60,611 nucleotides of DNA, from positions 1 to 60,611 of the forward strand of contig CAIYHG010000016.1 in assembly GCA_903925975.1 (NCBI GenBank), read 5' to 3'. The first letter of the stretch is position 1. Every line of letters begins with the position of its first letter. Positions 36,797 through 46,200 of this stretch are shown one piece after another. The DNA comes from an uncultured Acidobacteriia bacterium (GTDB lineage Bacteria > Acidobacteriota > Terriglobia > Bryobacterales > Bryobacteraceae). The position numbers and the translations under genes were made by a program. The notes below the pieces were generated by a model. That model was given only the letters and a program-made list of their open reading frames with translations, did not search any database and had not been told where the DNA came from.

Positions 36797-37750
36797 TTAT
36801 GGCTGGCCGGCGGACGAATCCGCGGGATTTGCGATCGGGCTGAGGGGTTCGGTACGTTTGCTCAAACGCGGGCGACTGCTCTCCGCGTCCGTATTCCGGA
36901 CCAGTTGAAGTTCGATGAGCCGCTCGCGCACGTCCTTGTATTCGGACGTACTCACAACGTACTGCTGCCGCCCGGGCAGGATGTTCTGGATCTCCCGTTC
37001 GGTTGCCGCGATGCGGTCGCCGTCCGCCGGATGGGTGGACGAGATTTTTCCCCATAAACTCGGCGCCTTTCTATCCAGGATCGCGAGTTTCTCGAAAATG
37101 CCGATGGCCGCCGCCGGGTCGTAACCGGCTGCGTACATATACTGCACGCCCAGGTAATCGGCTTCGACTTCATCGTGCCGGCTGAATTTCAGCAGCGTCA
37201 TGGGGACCGCCACTTGGGCTCCGTGCGCCGCGGCATAGCCGGCCCACCCACCGAGAAAGATCGAGACCGGAAGCGCGGCCAGATCCGCAAGCTGAGCCTT
37301 GGTGGCCTGGCGCGTCATGTGGCGCGCGGCCACGTGAGCGATCTCGTGTGAGAGAACGGCCGCCAGTTCGGCTTCGTCTTCGGCTATCTCGATCAACCCC
37401 GTGTTCACGAAAACGTATCCGCCGGGGAAGGCGAAGGCATTCGGAGAAGCGTCCTCAACCACCTTAAAGACGAACGGGGGCTTCGCGTCCGAGTTGCGAA
37501 CCAGATTCTGCCCCATGCGGTTTACAAACTCGGTGATTTGCGGCTCGTCGCAAAGCTTCGCCTGACGCTCCACTTCGCTGGCTAGCTGCCTGCCCAGAGC
37601 GGTCTCCCGTTCGATGGAGTAGAAGTTTACGCCCTTGCCGACATCCCGATTTCCGATCCGGCTGGGGTCGTCATTCTGGCCGAAGGCCTGCGAGGCGGCA
37701 CACGCCAAGCACGCGACTGCGAGGACGACGGCCTTTGGCGATGCCAGCAT
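36797..37750 (-). CDS. secreted M48-family zinc metalloprotease
   Basis: A 317-residue periplasmic protease of the BepA/LoiP type, linked in other bacteria to outer-membrane protein quality control. The signal peptide is MLASPKAVVLAVACLACAAS and onward. The zinc motif HEIAHVAARH (about 136-145) and the third ligand in EVEADYLGVQYM are intact. A short Pro/Ser-rich tail follows the peptidase domain. It is divergent from the aminotransferase gene, with only 25 bp between start codons; TACAAT (37764-37769) on the minus strand is a plausible -10. Confidence 0.92.
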   Translation of the reverse strand: MLASPKAVVLAVACLACAASQAFGQNDDPSRIGNRDVGKGVNFYSIERETALGRQLASEVERQAKLCDEPQITEFVNRMGQNLVRNSDAKPPFVFKVVEDASPNAFAFPGGYVFVNTGLIEIAEDEAELAAVLSHEIAHVAARHMTRQATKAQLADLAALPVSIFLGGWAGYAAAHGAQVAVPMTLLKFSRHDEVEADYLGVQYMYAAGYDPAAAIGIFEKLAILDRKAPSLWGKISSTHPADGDRIAATEREIQNILPGRQQYVVSTSEYKDVRERLIELQLVRNTDAESSRPRLSKRTEPLSPIANPADSSAGQP

Positions 37751-37775
37751 AGCCTAATAGCGTATTGTAAAAGGA

Positions 37776-38924
37776 ATGGCTGTGGAATTCGACAACACGT
37801 CCGCCGCGGAGCCGCGGCTTTGGGAATCTTACGCACATCAATTCCCCGTTCGGGACCACCTGATCTACCTCAATCACGCCGGGGTGGCGCCGCTCTGCCG
37901 TCCCGCCGCGGAGGCCATGAAACGCCTCAGCGATGATTGCCTCAACTACGGCAGCCTGCATTACGGGGAGTGGCTAGCGACCTATGACGGCCTGCGAAAG
38001 GCGGCCGCCCTTCTGATCGGTTCCGAGCCCGGCGAAATCGCCATGGTCAAGAACACCTCCGAGGGCATCGCGACCATCGCCATGGGGCTAGACTGGCGGC
38101 CGGGGGACCGCATCGTCGGCTTCCGCGAGGAGTTTCCGGCCAACTACTTTCCCTGGCAACGCCTTGAGCGGAAAGGCATAACCACCACCTGGCTCTCCGC
38201 CTCAGACCCTCTCGACCGCATCGAAGAGGCATGCCGCGGAGCGCGCTTGCTCTCCATCAGCTTTGTGCAGTTTCTGAGCGGATATCGCGCGCCCCTGAAG
38301 GAAATCGGCGAGATCTGCCGCCGCAACAACTGCATCTTCATGGTGGATGCGATTCAGGGACTGGGCGCGTTCCCTCTCGATGTACGCGAATGTAACATCG
38401 ATGCCCTGGCGGCGGACGGCCACAAGTGGCTTCTGGGACCCGAAGGCTGCGGGTTGCTGTATATCAACCGCGCGCTGCAGGACAGAGTGGAGCCGGTGGA
38501 ATTCGGCTGGACCAATGTGGCGCACTACAACGATTACGCCTCGCGCGACACGACTTTGCGGGACGACGCGGGCCGCTACGAGTGCGGAACGCTGAACACC
38601 ATCGGGATCTACGGATTGACCGCGGCGATTCACTTCCTGCTGGAAGTCGGAGTGGAAAGGATAGCTCCGGAAGTGCGCTTCCTGGCCGACCGGCTGGCTG
38701 CCGGCGCAAGCGCGAAAGGATACGAACTGCTGGCCGAGCGGCGGCCCGAAAACTCGGCGGGAATCGTGAGCTTCCGCAAGCCCGGGCTCAAGCCCGAGGA
38801 AGCCGTGCGCAAACTGCGGACCGCAGGCATTATCGCCGCGCCGCGCGCCGGCTGGATCAGGGTCTCGCCGCACTTCTACATCGCTCCGGCGGAAATCGAC
38901 CGGGTGATCGACGCGCTGCCGTAA
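37776..38924 (+). CDS. class V PLP-dependent aminotransferase
   Basis: A 382-residue enzyme of the cysteine-desulfurase / isopenicillin-N-epimerase-like group. It shows YLNHAGVAPLCRPAAEAM at the N-terminus, MVKNTSEGIATIAMGL for the PLP phosphate, and the PLP lysine in DGHKWLLGPEGCGLL. An obvious catalytic cysteine loop of IscS/SufS was not seen, so it is more likely an aminotransferase, lyase or epimerase. The ATG at 37776 follows an AAAGGA site. Confidence 0.85.
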   Translation: MAVEFDNTSAAEPRLWESYAHQFPVRDHLIYLNHAGVAPLCRPAAEAMKRLSDDCLNYGSLHYGEWLATYDGLRKAAALLIGSEPGEIAMVKNTSEGIATIAMGLDWRPGDRIVGFREEFPANYFPWQRLERKGITTTWLSASDPLDRIEEACRGARLLSISFVQFLSGYRAPLKEIGEICRRNNCIFMVDAIQGLGAFPLDVRECNIDALAADGHKWLLGPEGCGLLYINRALQDRVEPVEFGWTNVAHYNDYASRDTTLRDDAGRYECGTLNTIGIYGLTAAIHFLLEVGVERIAPEVRFLADRLAAGASAKGYELLAERRPENSAGIVSFRKPGLKPEEAVRKLRTAGIIAAPRAGWIRVSPHFYIAPAEIDRVIDALP

Positions 38925-38961
38925 GCCGGCGGGCCTCACCGGAAGGCCCGCCCCGCCTGCT

Positions 38962-39168
38962 TTAGTGCTCTATCTTGAACCCGATCTTGATGGTGACCTG
39001 AAATTCCTGCACCTTGCCGTCGGCGATCCGGCCGCGTTCCTCGACCACTTCGAACCAATCCATGTGATGGACGGTCTTGGCCGCCTCTGCGACCCCATTC
39101 TTGACCGCTTCGGCGAAACTGACCGGAGACGACCCAACAATCTCAATCTTCTTGTACGTGCTTGCCAT
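38962..39168 (-). CDS. dodecin flavin-binding protein
   Basis: A 68-residue protein starting at the ATG 39168 (MASTYKKIEIVGSSPVSF). It has the dodecin fold signature, with the flavin-stacking Trp in HHMDWFEVVEERG and the closing strand VQEFQVTIKIGFKIEH. Dodecins form dodecamers that store flavin or buffer it. The open frame reaches 39222, but the extra residues do not belong to the family. It stands alone, convergent with the aminotransferase. Confidence 0.93.
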   Translation of the reverse strand: MASTYKKIEIVGSSPVSFAEAVKNGVAEAAKTVHHMDWFEVVEERGRIADGKVQEFQVTIKIGFKIEH

Positions 39169-39264
39169 GGGCGTGCTTCCTCCTGATGAACTGAAAAAGC
39201 GGGAACGAGCAATCTCCGCCACCTTATTCTACGTCCGAAGCGACGCCTGTCCGCGGCCGAGGCA

Positions 39265-39915
39265 TTAGAAACGGAAGCCGAAATGACTCAACCAGCGGTG
39301 CGCCACGAAGTCGTATTGTGCGGAGGCGTACGGCTTGACCTTCCCGATGAGCGGCCCGACGACCTCGGTTCCCAGCTGGGACGTAATCCACTTCGCGCTC
39401 TGATTGGCGAATGTCGGCGCCGGATGCCTTAGCGTCCCCTCCCACCGCAGCCAAAATGCGCGCCAAAGCTGTATGCGCGTCTTGTGGTACTGAAATGTCC
39501 CGCGCTTGTCGCCGGACAAGCGATTCTTCCGGTCGATAATAAGCACCACCGGATGGCCGAACCCGCGGAACGCGGCGCTTCCACCGGTTAGCAGATATTG
39601 GGAACCCTCGGCGGCCCAGCCGATTGACGGCTTGACGACGAAGCCCTGAAATGGGCCAAATCCCTTCTTCCACTCGATAAAGGGACCGGCGGCGAGTTCG
39701 TAGCGCGGCATGCGGTGTTGGGCTGGATACCAGCGCTCGGTGAACTGGAGGCGACCCACGCGCTCGAACAGGAACTGCGAGAAAGCCCAAGTATCGTTCC
39801 GCTCGTTCACCTGGCCCTCAGTCTCGCCCGTAACTTGGAATGCCCGAGGCTCTTGCGCGACGGCAAGAAGAGACGAGAGCGCGAGCAGAAACCACACGGA
39901 GACTAGAGTTCGCAT
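39265..39915 (-). CDS. secreted small outer-membrane barrel-like protein, unknown function
   Basis: A 216-residue protein with signal peptide MRTLVSVWFLLALSSLLAVA. Alternating hydrophobic strands rich in Trp, Phe and Tyr run through the mature part, and the C-terminus ends in HRWLSHFGFRF, a terminal Phe as in beta-barrels recognised by BamA. The strand pattern recalls DUF2490-type proteins. It stands alone on its strand, and function is unknown. Confidence 0.65.
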   Translation of the reverse strand: MRTLVSVWFLLALSSLLAVAQEPRAFQVTGETEGQVNERNDTWAFSQFLFERVGRLQFTERWYPAQHRMPRYELAAGPFIEWKKGFGPFQGFVVKPSIGWAAEGSQYLLTGGSAAFRGFGHPVVLIIDRKNRLSGDKRGTFQYHKTRIQLWRAFWLRWEGTLRHPAPTFANQSAKWITSQLGTEVVGPLIGKVKPYASAQYDFVAHRWLSHFGFRF

Positions 39916-40085
39916 GATGGAGCAGGGAGATTTTCCAGGATAGCAACTTGAGATCGAATTATGCGATGGCTTAGCGGCCCTCAGCTTTGGACCTAGCCAG
40001 TGGCCCTGATAGCGCAGGGAGGGCCGGAGAGCGATGAGGCCGCACGGGTATCGGTGATTCCAGCAGGATTCAAGGCATAGCAGTA

Positions 40086-40130
40086 CCGGGGAGGCTCGGC
40101 TCGCAGGTTAGCCGCGAGCCGTCTTCCCGG
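40086..40130. terminator. hairpin downstream of DUF362 gene
   Basis: CCGGG/CCCGG outside and GGCTCG/CGAGCC inside form a 45-nt imperfect hairpin starting about 35 nt past the DUF362 stop on the minus strand. No T-run follows. The rest of 39916-40164 shows nothing recognisable. Confidence 0.4.
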
Positions 40131-40164
40131 TCTGGTTCCAGAAACCGGCAACTGGCGCGTTGCG

Positions 40165-41433
40165 CTAGGCCGGAGGCCGCTGCCCTTGCGGGGCCGGCTG
40201 CCCAGGCTGCCTTTGTTGCCCCGGCTGTCCACCCGGCTGCCCCGGTTGCCCACCCGGTTGCCCCGGCTGTGCAGGCGACGCCGGCGCCTTGGGCCGCATT
40301 GCCTCGTAATAGTAAATCGCCTTATCGAGCGGCAGTCCCCGCAGGTCGATTTGCTTCAAGTCGGTGGAGCCGAGGCCGCGCTGTTCGGCGAGCGTAAACG
40401 TGTTATCGCACCGCGGGAAGGCCGTATCGCCGCGTTCTCCCCGGGGGTTGTAGCCCATCACGGCCACGCCTACGGCATCCGTGCAGACCGGGTTGAAGCC
40501 GGCAATGAGCACGTTCGGCTTGGTCAGGTTCGCCCGATTGGGCAGTTCGCCGCCGGCGATGGATTCGATGCCGTCAATCATCGCCAGATGAATCGGCCGG
40601 GCAGCCACAAGATCGGTGATAATGCGCGGCATGCGGTAGCCGCCGTCATGGTTCGCCCCGAAATTGAGTTCGCCGGGCGAGGATTTCGCAGGCGCCCGGT
40701 TGCCGTTGTGGCCCACCTGCGCCCGGTTGGTCTTGGGGTTCTCGTTGGGCTCGTCCACGCCCGCATCGCCGCCGTAGATCGAGGCAGGCAGGCAGCCAAA
40801 GAGGTTCTTCATGGAAAGCGTGATTCCAGCCGTTCCATGATGCTTCAGCTTTCCGATGCTGATAAATACGTCCAGGTCCTCGTACGAGTGGTTCATGTCC
40901 CAGGCGGGGAACATGTACGCCCCAGCGCCCACGGGCATGCGCGAGTACTTCTTTCCAAGCCCCAGATTGACGGTATTCTCGAACTCCACGAGTTTAGCGG
41001 CGTTCTGGATCGCCTTCACGTCGAAGTCGCCCTTGGTCAGGAAGTCCACCAAGGGTTCGTTGGTATTGGCGCCGCTCTCAAGGATACGGATACGCTTCGC
41101 TCCGGCCTTCCCGACAAGATAGGTCACGGCGCCGACGACGGCGGGATGCGTCCAGTGAGTGATGCCCGGAGAAATATTGTCTTTCCGGCTGGTAGGCGCG
41201 CCGGTCAGGTTGAGTTTGATACCAACGGTCTTGTTTGCTACAAGCTTCTCGATCCCTCCGAGTTGTTTGAACATCGCCGCAACCGCATCGGTAACCACCT
41301 TGTTGTCATAGCTGGTAGCTCTGGCGATTGTTACGGGAGAAACGGGGGCCGGTTTTGCGCTCCCTTGCACCTGCGGCGCCGCTTTCAGTAACGGTGTAGC
41401 GGCGACCAATGCCAACCATTCTCTTCTGGTCAT
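40165..41433 (-). CDS. DUF362-domain protein, copy A
   Basis: A 422-residue exported protein with a twin-arginine style start (MTRREWLALVAATPLLKA). DUF362 proteins are of unknown function and often co-occur with iron-sulfur proteins. The body has VGIKLNLTGAPTSRKD, RIRILESGANTNEP, SIGKLKHHGTAGITLSMKN and CTDAVGVAVMGYNPRG. No cysteine-rich ferredoxin part is present. The C-terminal 35 or so residues are a Gln/Pro/Gly repeat (GQPGGQPGQPGGQ) much longer than in copy B. It shares most residues and a similar leader with copy B, so it arose by tandem duplication. Confidence 0.85.
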   Translation of the reverse strand: MTRREWLALVAATPLLKAAPQVQGSAKPAPVSPVTIARATSYDNKVVTDAVAAMFKQLGGIEKLVANKTVGIKLNLTGAPTSRKDNISPGITHWTHPAVVGAVTYLVGKAGAKRIRILESGANTNEPLVDFLTKGDFDVKAIQNAAKLVEFENTVNLGLGKKYSRMPVGAGAYMFPAWDMNHSYEDLDVFISIGKLKHHGTAGITLSMKNLFGCLPASIYGGDAGVDEPNENPKTNRAQVGHNGNRAPAKSSPGELNFGANHDGGYRMPRIITDLVAARPIHLAMIDGIESIAGGELPNRANLTKPNVLIAGFNPVCTDAVGVAVMGYNPRGERGDTAFPRCDNTFTLAEQRGLGSTDLKQIDLRGLPLDKAIYYYEAMRPKAPASPAQPGQPGGQPGQPGGQPGQQRQPGQPAPQGQRPPA

Positions 41434-41715
41434 CCTAGATCCTCTCTTTCACGGGGAAGGCGCTGCCCAAACGGGTTTGCCTTCCTTAGGAGCAAGCCTC
41501 AGTTACAACGTATTCTCAGCTACTGGTAACTACTAGAACGGTAAGAATAGCAGATAGAGGGCTCGGCAGGGAGCCGCCGAAGAGTCTGGCCCCTGCAGGC
41601 TACTGCGCTGGTTTTCCATCTCACGACCGAGTATCGGCGCTAAGCGCGCCGGACTCCGGAGAAAGGGCAGGCTTAGGCGCGAACCGCATCCCCCGGGTCC
41701 GGTCCTGATAACAGG

Positions 41716-42927
41716 CTACCCCGGAGGACGCTGCGCCGGCTGGGCCGGTTGCCCAGGTTGCGCCGCCGGCGCCGCGGGCGGCTTCGGCCTCATCGCCTCG
41801 TAGTAATAAATCGCCTTATCGAGCGGCAGGCCCCGAAGGTCGATCTGCTTCAAATCGGTGGAGCCGATGCCGCGCTCTTCACCGAGCGTGAACGTATTGT
41901 CGCACCGCGGGAAGGCGATGTCGCCACGTTGTCCCCGTGGGTTATATCCCATCACGGCTACGCCCACAGCGTCCGTACATACCGGGTTGAAGCCGGCAAT
42001 GAGCACGTTTGGCTTGGTCAGGTTCGACCTTCCGGGCAGTTCGCTGCCGGCGATGGATTCGATGCCGTCGATGATCGCCAGGTGAATCGGCCTGGCCGCC
42101 ACCAGATCCACGATGATGCGCGGCATGCGGTAGCCGGCGTCGTGGTTGGCCCCGAAATTGATTTCTCCCGGCGAGCATTTCGAAGGCGGCCGATTGCCAT
42201 TGTGGCCGACCAATCCGCGGTTCATGTTGGGCTTTTCGTTAGGCTCGTCCACGCCCGCATCACCCCCGTAAATCGACAAGGGCAGGCAGCCGAAGAGGTT
42301 CTTCATGGAAAGCGTAATTCCAGCGGTGCCGTGGTGCTTCAGCTTTCCGATGCTGACAAATACGTCGAGTTCGTCGTACGAATGGTTCATGTCCCAGGCC
42401 GGGAACATGAAGGCTCCGGGACCGACAGGCAGTCGCGAGTACTTCTTCCCGAGGCCGAGCCCTACGGTGTTTTCGAACTCCACGTTCTTGGCCGCGGTCT
42501 GGATCGCTTTCACGTCGCAGTCGCCCTTGGTCATGTACTCTTCCAGGGGTTCGGGGGTGTTGAAGCCGCTCTCGAGAATGCGTATCCTCTTAGCTCCGGC
42601 CTTGCCAATGAGATACGTTGCGGCTCCGACGACGGCGGAATGAGTCCAGTGGGTGATGCCGGGCGAAATGCCATCCTTCCGGTTGGTGGGCAGGCCGGTC
42701 AGGTTGAGCTTGATCCCGACAGTCTTGTTTGCTACGAGCTTCTCGATTCCTCCGAGTTGCTTGAACATCGTCGCAACCGCATCGGTAACTACCTTGTTGT
42801 CATAGCTGGCAGCTCTGGCGATTGTTACCGGAGATATGGGGGCCGGTTTCGCGCTCCCTTGCGTCTGTGGCACCGCTTTCAGCAACGGTGCAGCGGCGGC
42901 CATAGCCAACCATTCTCTTCTGGTCAT
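41716..42927 (-). CDS. DUF362-domain protein, copy B
   Basis: A 403-residue paralog of the preceding protein, with the same twin-arginine style start (MTRREWLAMAAAAPLLKAVP) and near-identical DUF362 body. It lacks the long Gly/Gln/Pro expansion and ends in PAAPAAQPGQPAQPAQRPP. The GAAAGAGAGGATT leader gives a good ribosome site and is almost the same in copy A. A 282-bp gap (41434-41715) separates the copies and holds no further gene. Confidence 0.85.
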   Translation of the reverse strand: MTRREWLAMAAAAPLLKAVPQTQGSAKPAPISPVTIARAASYDNKVVTDAVATMFKQLGGIEKLVANKTVGIKLNLTGLPTNRKDGISPGITHWTHSAVVGAATYLIGKAGAKRIRILESGFNTPEPLEEYMTKGDCDVKAIQTAAKNVEFENTVGLGLGKKYSRLPVGPGAFMFPAWDMNHSYDELDVFVSIGKLKHHGTAGITLSMKNLFGCLPLSIYGGDAGVDEPNEKPNMNRGLVGHNGNRPPSKCSPGEINFGANHDAGYRMPRIIVDLVAARPIHLAIIDGIESIAGSELPGRSNLTKPNVLIAGFNPVCTDAVGVAVMGYNPRGQRGDIAFPRCDNTFTLGEERGIGSTDLKQIDLRGLPLDKAIYYYEAMRPKPPAAPAAQPGQPAQPAQRPPG

Positions 42928-43236
42928 GCCGAATCCTCTCTTTCACGCGGAAGGCCGCGCCGAATGGACTTACCTTCCTTGAGAGCAGCCCTGCGTCGAA
43001 CACATTTCCGAGCCGAACCCAGACCGCGTTACTGCCTGAAATCTTCACAAGCGGCAGCTTAGCCGGGAGTTATGCGCCTGCGGGTTACATTCCCCTACGG
43101 GCAGCGAGAACCGGAACCGGCTACTTTGCCCTGTCTGGAATGCTACGCACGTTACTCAATTTCGTCAAGAGTCTTGGTGGTGGCGCCGGCCCGGCGTTTC
43201 GGCTCCCTTGGAATAGTCAGATATCCTGCGAGGCGC
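42928..43236. other. intergenic region with a leader hairpin of DUF362 copy B
   Basis: No gene is supported in these 309 bases. A GGAAGG/CCTTCC hairpin (42949-42978) lies in the presumed leader of copy B, and an equivalent one (about 41455-41485) precedes copy A. The remainder, downstream of the tamB-like gene, shows no clear promoter or terminator. Confidence 0.5.
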
Positions 43237-46200
43237 CTATCTGAACTGCCGTTTTACGAAGAAATCCAACCCGAAGACGCCGTTCTGCTCGCGCACAGCG
43301 CTCATGGACCACTGCTTGCTAACGTCCCACTGCATGCTCACCACCTGCGGGTTGCTGGTATTGAGCACGCTGATGTAGGTGAATGTGATGGAGGGCGTCA
43401 CCTGCTGCTCCACGGTGATGCGCGCCTGCGGGCTGTACTCCACTCCCTGCAGCGTGGGGTCGATGCGCAACCGGCTTACGCCGAAGAAACGCTGCAGCCG
43501 GCCCGACACCGGGTTGGCTATCGCCTGGCCCAGCAGCGCCGACGCGCCGTTCTGCTGCGCGCCGAATTGCGTGGCGGACGCGCCCTGCTGCGAAGTGCTG
43601 TAGGTATTGCCGGTCGCCGGCGCTTCCCCCGTCGCCAGCAGAGCCACAATCTCGTTGAACTGGAGCGGCGGGTCCGACCGGGGCGTCAGGTTCAGCTTGC
43701 CGAGCGGCCCGGAGATCGTCAGAGTGACGTCGATGCCGCGGGCCTTGGTTTCGAGGTCGAGATTCACCACCGGCTCGATGCGCACCAGATTAAAGAACGA
43801 TATCGAACCCTGGCTGATGTCGTAGCGCGTCCCGAAGAACACCACCTGTCCCTGAGTGATGTCGATGCGCCCGGCCAGCGCGGGGTTGGCCACGGTTCCG
43901 CGCAGCCGCAGGTTCTTGGATTCCACTCCAAGCCCCTGCGTGAGCGAGCTCTGCACCAGAATGTCCGGCGCCGTCTGAATTTGAATGTCGAAGTTCATGC
44001 CGCCGAACGGTCCAGTGCGCACCGAAGCCGTCTCGACCGGCTGCGAGGAACTGGCCAGCATCGAGCCGAAATCCGACTGCGGGTTGAAGCCGGTGCGGAG
44101 CACCGTCACCGTACCCGCGAGCATGCTGCGCTCGGAAGTGCCCGTCAGGTTGAGGCTGGCGTTGGCTACCGTGCTGACGCCTTCCGGATACCTCACGCGC
44201 ACTTCGCGCAGCGCCGCGTAGAGCCGGAAGATTGCCTGGCCGGAAGAGTAACCCACGAAACCGCTGAGATCGATCTTCCCTCCCCCGCTCTCCGCCGTTA
44301 AGCTCTGAATTGTCGCGCGGTCGTTGGTGAACACCAGCACCCCATTGCCGTTCGAGATGCCATTGGGGAAATCCACCAGGCTGAGAGCCGCGTTGCGAAT
44401 CTCTATGCGCCCCCCGAACTGCGGATTCTCGGAAGTGCCGTGCAGCGTAGCGTTGGCCACCGCCGAACCCGTGGCGGTAAGGTCGGGATAGAAATCCCGC
44501 AGAATGCCGAGATCGAGATTACCGTTCACGCGCAGGTCGAAGGGATTCGCCTGGTCTACGGCGATCTTGCCCGCAATCGTCAGATCGGTGGAACGCCCCA
44601 CCAGGCGTGCGCTATCGATGGTAATCACGGAGTTCGCCATGGAAGCCCGGATGGGGCCGTCATTGCGAACCGTGAGCGGCGGCGCCCCGGCTCCCGCCGG
44701 TTCGCCGGTGATCGCCGCCGCGAACTCAAACTTCGGGACCGTCAATTCGGCTTTCCATGTCTCCGGCTTCAGAATCGGGCCCTCGATCGCAATGCTGCCT
44801 TCGGCATAGCCCGTGTATGCCGGCAGAGCGCCGCCGGCGCCCGGCGAAAACCACGTGCGCAGGCGGGCCAGATCGAGCTGGGAGAATTCCACGCGGGCGC
44901 TCCCGGGGTAATCGCCTTCCAGGCGCCACGAGCCGCTGCCCTGAACGGAAGAATCCGCGAAATCGGAATCCAGCCGCACGCGCAGGTCGCGGCCCTGGGT
45001 ATCGGCGGTGAAGCGCGCCGCGCCCAGTTGCTGGCCGTCCAACTCGAGCCCCTGCGCCGCAATGTCGGCATGCAACTCCGCGATCTCGAAGCCACGCGCG
45101 CCCGGCGGGGCGGGCGTTACGTTTACCGTTCCGGCGATGTTCGCCTGGATAGACCCCTTGATCCCCGGACGGGCGCCGGTAAGCGTATGGACGTCTTCGA
45201 GCGGCATCGCCCGTGCGGCGGCGGAGAAACGGAGGGCGCCGGCGTCAAACCGGTCGGCCGCATGGCTATACTGCGCCGAAACCCGCAGTTCCTTCCTCCC
45301 CGCCGTGATGACGCCGGAGGAAAGCTCCAGGCGGCGCCCGGAGTAGGTTAGATAGCCGGAAAACCGGTCGAACGGCTCGCCGGCGAGCGTTCCGCGAAGC
45401 GCCTCCACCTGTGAGAGGAGGATCGACTTGCCCACGGTTCCCGAGAACTGTGCGCTCACATTGAGCTGGCCGGAGACGGCCGGCCCGCTCCAGCCCGCCC
45501 ACCCAGCCAGTTCGGCCGCGGGCGCGTTTTGCAAAGTCGCCGAGCCGAAAATGTCGCTCTCCGGCCGCGTTGCCCAACCGCTCAGCGCCACCGCCCCGTC
45601 GAACCGCGCGCGCAGGCCGCCCACGGCGAGCGTGCCGCGATCGAACTTAATGTTCGTCGAGGATGCGGCAACGTCGGCCGAAAGGGAATCCAGGTGATTG
45701 CCGGCATAGGTGAATGAAGACGCGTTGAGCGTTCCGGCAATGCGTTCTTCTCCCGGGGGGCCGGTAACCGTTGCATCGAGCAGGGCGGAACCGCCGTCCA
45801 GCCGCACGGGGAATTCCGCGGCGCTCACCCCAAAAGCCGGAAGCAAATCGTTCAGGTCGCGCGTTTCCACGTGCGCTCGCAACGTCTTGCCAATTGCGCC
45901 CGAGAATTCGGCGCGCGATGAGGGGAGCGTTAACGTGGATCGGCCCAAATCCCAAATTTCGGTGCGCGTATCGTATGCGGCAGCGAGCTGGCCGTGCACC
46001 GGCGCCCCTCCCTGCTCCGGCTCCAAGACCAGTTCCGCCTGAACGTGGGCATACGGCAGCGTTTGCGCCGTGCCCTCTACCTCAAGCGGACCGGAGGCGC
46101 GTCCGTCCCAAGGCAGCGGCTCGGCGCTATAGATGGCCACTACGCGGCGGGCCTGAAACCCAGTAACATCGCCTTTCACGTGGAAGCGGTCAAGCGCCCA

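Noticed and set aside
41749-43062. 437-codon plus-strand frame over DUF362 copy B
   Set aside because: Shadow frame; a matching shadow occurs over copy A, as expected from duplication.
43072-44301. 409-codon plus-strand frame opposite tamB
   Set aside because: Antisense to a clear DUF490 C-terminus and compositionally unlike a protein.
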